From NCBI GenBank assembly GCA_030441535.1, contig JAUJFZ010000004.1, forward strand, positions 248,001 to 312,000: a stretch of 64,000 nucleotides of DNA, in the 5' to 3' direction. Of this stretch, positions 60,355 through 64,000 are shown piece by piece. Made by a program: the position numbers and the translations under genes. Below the pieces are notes generated by a model, which did not search any database, was not told the origin of the DNA, and worked only from the letters and a program-made list of their open reading frames with translations. Position 1 is the stretch's first letter, and each line of letters opens with the position of its first letter. The DNA comes from Betaproteobacteria bacterium LSUCC0117. Lineage in GTDB: Bacteria > Pseudomonadota > Gammaproteobacteria > Burkholderiales > Burkholderiaceae_C.

Positions 60355-61347
60355 ATGTCCGTTTCTATTCTTCGCCGCGGTTTAATTGCAACCACCGCCG
60401 TTTTGTCTCTCTCATTGGCTGCCGGTGCCGCGTTGGCTGCTGACAAAGTCAAGCTGCGCTTGTCCTCACCCGCATCCGAAAACGACGAGCGAGCCATCGC
60501 GTTAACCACAATTTTTGCGCCTGCCGTATCTGGTTTTGCCGAATTCACACCGCACTGGAACGCGTCGCTGTTCAAGCAGGGCACCGAATTGGAGGCCATT
60601 TCACGCGGCAACCTCGAAATGTCGATTGCCTCAGCTCAAGAGATGGCTGAGTTTTTTCCGGAATTCGGTGTTTTCGCAGCAGGCTATGTGCACCGCGATG
60701 CGGCTCACCAGGTTGCCGTGTTCAACTCTGATTTCTTCAAGTCATACAAGAAGAAAGTCGAAGATGAGTTGGGCGTTAAGCTTTTGACCGTGATGTACCT
60801 TGGCCGCCGTCAAGTGAACCTTCGCACAGACAAGGTCATCAAGACTCCTGCTGACATGGCAGGTGTGAAATTGCGTATGCCTGGCTCTGAGGCATGGCAG
60901 TTCCTGGGCAAGGCGTTGGGTGCAAACCCTGTGCCGATGGCTTTTGGTGAGGTCTACACAGCACTGCAAACCGGTGCCGTCGATGGCCAGGATAACCCCC
61001 TGCCAACCGTTCAAAAGTCAAAGTTCTACGAGGTGACCAAGCAGATCGTGCTGACCAATCACTTGGTGGACTTGAACTACGTGACTATCAGTAAAAAGGT
61101 CTGGGATAAGCTGACGCCCGCGCAGCAGGCAACCGTTCAGAAAGCCGCCGATGCGGCTGCCGAATCTGGTCGTCAAAAGCAATTGAAGCTGGAAGGCGAG
61201 TTAGAGGCTTTCATGAAGGAAAAAGGCCTGAAGGTTTACTCTCCTGATTTGAACGCTTTCCGCCAAGCCGTGCAGGGCGCGTACCTCAAATCTGACCTGT
61301 CAAAGCAATGGGAAAAAGGCGCACTTGAGAAGATCAACGCGCTCTGA
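60355..61347 (+). CDS. TRAP transporter solute-binding protein DctP, probable quinate/shikimate type
   Basis: 330-residue periplasmic protein from ATG 60355, with TAGGAGA 8 bases upstream. Signal peptide to about residue 29 (ALAAD). Typical DctP blocks are present: VKLRLSSPASENDERA at the mature start, the Arg in VKLRMPGSEAWQFLG (about 174-188) and FGEVYTALQTGAVDGQDNPL (about 197-216). It is divergent from the quinate catabolic operon and shares its regulatory region, so quinate, shikimate or a related hydroaromatic acid is the likely ligand. A moderate hairpin follows before dctQ. Confidence 0.9.
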   Translation: MSVSILRRGLIATTAVLSLSLAAGAALAADKVKLRLSSPASENDERAIALTTIFAPAVSGFAEFTPHWNASLFKQGTELEAISRGNLEMSIASAQEMAEFFPEFGVFAAGYVHRDAAHQVAVFNSDFFKSYKKKVEDELGVKLLTVMYLGRRQVNLRTDKVIKTPADMAGVKLRMPGSEAWQFLGKALGANPVPMAFGEVYTALQTGAVDGQDNPLPTVQKSKFYEVTKQIVLTNHLVDLNYVTISKKVWDKLTPAQQATVQKAADAAAESGRQKQLKLEGELEAFMKEKGLKVYSPDLNAFRQAVQGAYLKSDLSKQWEKGALEKINAL

Positions 61348-61381
61348 TGAGCCCAGATCAGTAGCTTAAACAGCGCATTGC

Positions 61382-61413
61382 GGCGGCCTCAGGACCTTTA
61401 CGGGGTCGCCGCC
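61382..61413 (+). other. hairpin between dctP and dctQ, without T run
   Basis: GGCGGC (61382-61387) and GCCGCC (61408-61413) can pair to form a 6-base GC stem with partial extension inside. No T tract follows, so it is not a classical terminator. It may stabilise the dctP message or form part of the leader of dctQ, which starts 15 bases later. Confidence 0.5.
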
Positions 61414-61427
61414 TCTATGGTGATTCA

Positions 61428-61898
61428 ATGACAAATACCTCTAATTGGCTGCAGCGCCGCGCCGACGATGTCGGTGTGATCATGTTGTCTTTAATGTTTC
61501 TGGCGTTTGTCGTTCAAATCACGGCGCGTTACGTTTTTAATTACCCACTTGGCTGGACGCTTGAACTGTGCCTGACCATGTGGTTGTGGACCGTTTTTTG
61601 GGGCGCATCGTTCAGTCTGCGCAATGAGGATCATGTGCGCTTCGACATGATCTATTTGAACGTGTCGCCTAAAGCTAAGCGTTGGTTGGCAGCCATTGCG
61701 GCGATTGCCATTGTCGTGACGATGTTGGTTGCGTTGCCGCGTACCTATGACTTCATCAGTTTTTTGAAAATTAAAAAAAGCGGCACCTTGCGTATCCCGC
61801 TGATGTACGTGTTTTCCGTTTATTTGGTGTTCATGGTTGCCACCATAGCTATCTACGCCCGAGGTCTCGTCCGTATTTTCAAAGGTGAGGCGTCATGA
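61428..61898 (+). CDS. TRAP transporter small permease DctQ
   Basis: 156-residue membrane protein with four predicted helices (about residues 14-34, 45-65, 85-105 and 122-145). The SLRNEDHVRFDMIYLNVSP stretch (about 63-81) is the conserved DctQ loop. The dctM start overlaps this stop by four bases (ATGA). Second gene of the divergent TRAP operon. Confidence 0.9.
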   Translation: MTNTSNWLQRRADDVGVIMLSLMFLAFVVQITARYVFNYPLGWTLELCLTMWLWTVFWGASFSLRNEDHVRFDMIYLNVSPKAKRWLAAIAAIAIVVTMLVALPRTYDFISFLKIKKSGTLRIPLMYVFSVYLVFMVATIAIYARGLVRIFKGEAS

Positions 61899-63199
61899 GC
61901 TTGGCATTTGGCATTTGTCTGGCGACCTTGTTCTTGTTGGCCGCGATCGGTACACCGATTGCTTTCTCCATCATTTCCTCTGCGGTGGTCTATCTGGTGC
62001 TGGTCGGCCAAGACGTGGGACTGGCCGGTGAGCAGATTATTTATGGGCTTTACGACAGTTTCGTATTGTTGGCGGTGCCCTTGTTCATCGTCGCGGCAAA
62101 CATCATGAACGCGGGCTCGATCAGCGAGCGATTACTGAATTTTTGTGTCGGTGTGGTCGGGCGTTTCAAGGGCGGCTTGGGACACGTCAACATTGTGTCC
62201 AGCTTGATTTTCTCCGGCATGTCGGGTTCGGCCGTCGCCGACGCGGCGGGCATCGGTAAAGTGATCATCCAGATGATGACGCGCGATGGGCGCTACAGCC
62301 CGGGCTACGCGGCTGCAATCACGGCAGCCTCGGCCACCATTGGTCCGGTTATTCCACCGTCGATTCCGATGGTCATCTACGCGCTCGTATCGGATACCTC
62401 CATCGGCTTTCTTTTTCTGGGGGGCATTTTGCCCGGCTTGTTGATGGGGATCATGTTGATGGCCATGAACGTCTACCTGTCGCACAAGCGAGGCTTTGAG
62501 CCAGATGCCGTGGTCCCGATACGCGAATTACCAGCCCTCACGATCAAGGCGTTTCCGGCGTTGTTGATGCCAGTGATTTTGATGTGGGGTATCTATGGCG
62601 GTGTGACCACATCAACCGAGGCGGCAGCCGTCGCCGCAGCCTACGCGTTTATTTTGGCTGCCGTGTTCTATCGCACCCTGAGTTTTTCCGGCATGCGGGC
62701 CATCATGTTGGACAGCGTCAAGTCCTCGGCGTCGGTGGGGTTGGTGATTGGTGGTGCTTTGATCCTCAACTACATTGTTGCTTCAGAAAACATACCCGCC
62801 TTGTTAGCTGAAACACTGCAGTCTTTGGATGTATCGCCATTGACCTTTTTGTTGGGCGTGAACGTGTTGCTCTTGTTGTTGGGGTGCATTTTGGACGCTA
62901 CCACCATCATCTTGGTCATCATTCCGCTGTTCTTGCAGGCTTGCCGCTCCATGGGGATTGATCTGGTGCATTTTGGTGTGGTGGCGGTTATCAATTGCAT
63001 GATTGGCTTGATCACGCCGCCATACGGCATCCTGCTGTTTGTGATTAACGGCACTACTGGTATCAAGCTGGCAGAAATGATTCGAGAAATCTGGCCTTTC
63101 CTAGTCGCTTTGCTGCTCGCACTGTTGGTGCTTATCTTGGTACCCGAAATCGTGTTGTGGCTCCCGATGCAGTTTGGCTACGTACCGGCTGGGTTGTAG
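61895..63199 (+). CDS. TRAP transporter large permease DctM
   Basis: 434-residue DctM-family permease with about 12 helices. Motifs: IFSGMSGSAVADAAGIGKVI (about residues 104-123), the TIGPVIPPSIPMVIYALVSD block (about 148-167), GVTTSTEAAAVAAAYAF (about 235-251) and CMIGLITPPYGILLFVINGT (about 367-386). Overlaps dctQ by four bases. A DapA-family gene follows 38 bases downstream, probably in the same transcript. Confidence 0.94.
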   Translation: MSLAFGICLATLFLLAAIGTPIAFSIISSAVVYLVLVGQDVGLAGEQIIYGLYDSFVLLAVPLFIVAANIMNAGSISERLLNFCVGVVGRFKGGLGHVNIVSSLIFSGMSGSAVADAAGIGKVIIQMMTRDGRYSPGYAAAITAASATIGPVIPPSIPMVIYALVSDTSIGFLFLGGILPGLLMGIMLMAMNVYLSHKRGFEPDAVVPIRELPALTIKAFPALLMPVILMWGIYGGVTTSTEAAAVAAAYAFILAAVFYRTLSFSGMRAIMLDSVKSSASVGLVIGGALILNYIVASENIPALLAETLQSLDVSPLTFLLGVNVLLLLLGCILDATTIILVIIPLFLQACRSMGIDLVHFGVVAVINCMIGLITPPYGILLFVINGTTGIKLAEMIREIWPFLVALLLALLVLILVPEIVLWLPMQFGYVPAGL

Positions 63200-63237
63200 T
63201 TTTATTTCCCTTTTCTCATTCCTGTCTAAGGTAAAGC

Positions 63238-64000
63238 ATGACGCTTCGCGCGCACAAGGGCATCTGGCCCGCTCTCTTGACCCCGGTCGCTGCAGACGGC
63301 GAGATTCGACACGATTTGCTGGCTGCACACGCCAAGAACTTATTGGCGTTGGGGTGCAATGGTGTGACCCTGTTTGGTACCACGGGTGAGGGGCCCTCTT
63401 TCAGTGTTTCTGAGCGTACTGCGGCGCTGTCAGCGCTCATTGCAGCGGGTGTGCCGGCCGATGCCATTCTGGTGCATACCAGCGCGGCAGCGTTGCCCGA
63501 CACCATCGCATTGAGTGTCCATGCCACCCAACTAGGGGTTCATGCATGCCTTTTGATGCCGCCATTCTTCTTTAAAGGCGTATCGGATGAAGGGATCACT
63601 GCGGCATTGCAGCAGGTCATCGATGCGGTCAAGCAGGACCGGTTATCGTTGCGCGCGGTGCTGTATCACATTCCCCAAGTTGCGGGGGTTGGGCTCTCCG
63701 CAGCGGTGATTCGCGCCCTGATCGATCGCAACCCTGGCGTTATTCTGGGCATTAAAGACAGCGCCTGTGACAGGGCACATTCGCTCGGGCTTGCACAGGC
63801 CTTCATGCCCGAGGTTCAGGTTTGGGTCGGTAATGAGTTAGACATTCCTGCGCTTGCAGCCAAGGGCACCAATGGCGCTGTCAGCGGCGTCGCCAACATC
63901 ATGCCGCGCTGCGTGATGCGTCTGGTTGAAAATCGCGATGTCAAGTCGATTGATTCAGACTTGAAACGGGCAGGTGCTTACATTGACCTGTTGAACGCGA
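63238..64000 (+). CDS. dihydrodipicolinate synthase (DapA) family protein, partial at window end
   Basis: First 254 codons of an open DHDPS/NAL-superfamily gene, cut by the window. The N-terminal GIWPALLTPVAADGEI, the GTTGEGPSFS ligand loop, a catalytic Tyr in LYHIP and the Schiff-base Lys in LGIKDSACD are visible. It lies 38 bases after the TRAP dctM stop and is probably co-transcribed. Catabolic members act as 2-oxo acid aldolases or dehydratases. True DapA activity is less likely here. A second, distant relative is at 10.5 kb. Confidence 0.88.
   Translation, partial: MTLRAHKGIWPALLTPVAADGEIRHDLLAAHAKNLLALGCNGVTLFGTTGEGPSFSVSERTAALSALIAAGVPADAILVHTSAAALPDTIALSVHATQLGVHACLLMPPFFFKGVSDEGITAALQQVIDAVKQDRLSLRAVLYHIPQVAGVGLSAAVIRALIDRNPGVILGIKDSACDRAHSLGLAQAFMPEVQVWVGNELDIPALAAKGTNGAVSGVANIMPRCVMRLVENRDVKSIDSDLKRAGAYIDLLNA

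Noticed and set aside
1..64000. tRNA, rRNA, CRISPR array, integrase, transposase or attachment repeats
   Set aside because: None seen by reading. I cannot run a tRNA or repeat search, so very diverged copies could be missed.

Overview
The window looks like chromosome from a metabolically versatile betaproteobacterium, probably Burkholderiales. The evidence is a moderately high GC content, dense coding on both strands, and many TRAP and NMT1-type uptake systems next to catabolic genes for aromatic and hydroxy acids. This placement is inferred from gene families, not from a marker gene. I saw no rRNA, tRNA, CRISPR array, complete insertion sequence or prophage. Most of the window is intact catabolic and transport modules. 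The one clearly degraded spot is at about 22.18-22.85 kb.

Layout, 0-13 kb: an NMT1/SsuABC-like ABC importer (minus strand) lies divergent from a FAD aromatic hydroxylase and a LigW-like 5-carboxyvanillate decarboxylase. Next come a TAXI-type TRAP importer with fused permease, a thiamine-diphosphate enzyme, a DapA-family lyase/aldolase, a DUF2938 membrane protein, a NIPSNAP protein and a metallo-beta-lactamase-fold hydrolase.

13-22 kb: a LysR regulator precedes a co-directional run of a DUF1445 putative D-glutamate cyclase, TRAP DctPQM and the 5-oxoprolinase subunits PxpB, PxpC and PxpA. I read this as a pyroglutamate (5-oxoproline) uptake and hydrolysis unit. Convergent to it is a D-amino-acid dehydrogenase (dadA) preceded by a tandem glycine riboswitch. 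Upstream of the riboswitch lie a 3' remnant of a TRAP dctM and a frameshifted 3' remnant of a LysR gene, apparently joined by a deletion. Next is an nhaA antiporter gene whose full-length frame lacks a standard start codon.

24-37 kb: an SDR oxidoreductase; a ferric-iron ABC system with fbpA and fbpB on the minus strand, fbpC on the plus strand and a Fur-like site before fbpA; the L-threonate pathway genes ltnD-otnK-otnC-otnI; azlCD; a sorbosone-dehydrogenase-like protein with a cytochrome c; and an orphan, catalytically degenerate ABC-type ATPase next to a small unknown protein.

37-56 kb: a second TRAP DctPQM followed by a GH31 glycosidase and a TauE/SafE permease; the dTDP-L-rhamnose genes rfbBDAC; a molybdenum hydroxylase pair of the IorAB type; a VanB-like reductase; a 2-keto-4-pentenoate-hydratase-like protein; a methyltransferase; a D-tartrate-dehydratase-like enolase-superfamily protein; a VanA-like Rieske oxygenase; a DUF3429 protein; and an orphan NarL-type histidine kinase.

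56-64 kb: a quinate/shikimate catabolic locus. On the minus strand are a TetR regulator, a type II dehydroquinase, an atypical shikimate/quinate dehydrogenase, an HPPD-like protein and a 3-dehydroshikimate dehydratase. The last two correspond to the halves of the fused QsuB/QuiC1 enzyme. A divergent TRAP DctPQM and a DapA-family gene cut by the window end complete it. A 20-bp palindrome lies between the two arms. Several branches (5-carboxyvanillate to vanillate, vanillate demethylation, quinate to dehydroshikimate) converge on protocatechuate, whose ring-cleavage genes are not in this window.
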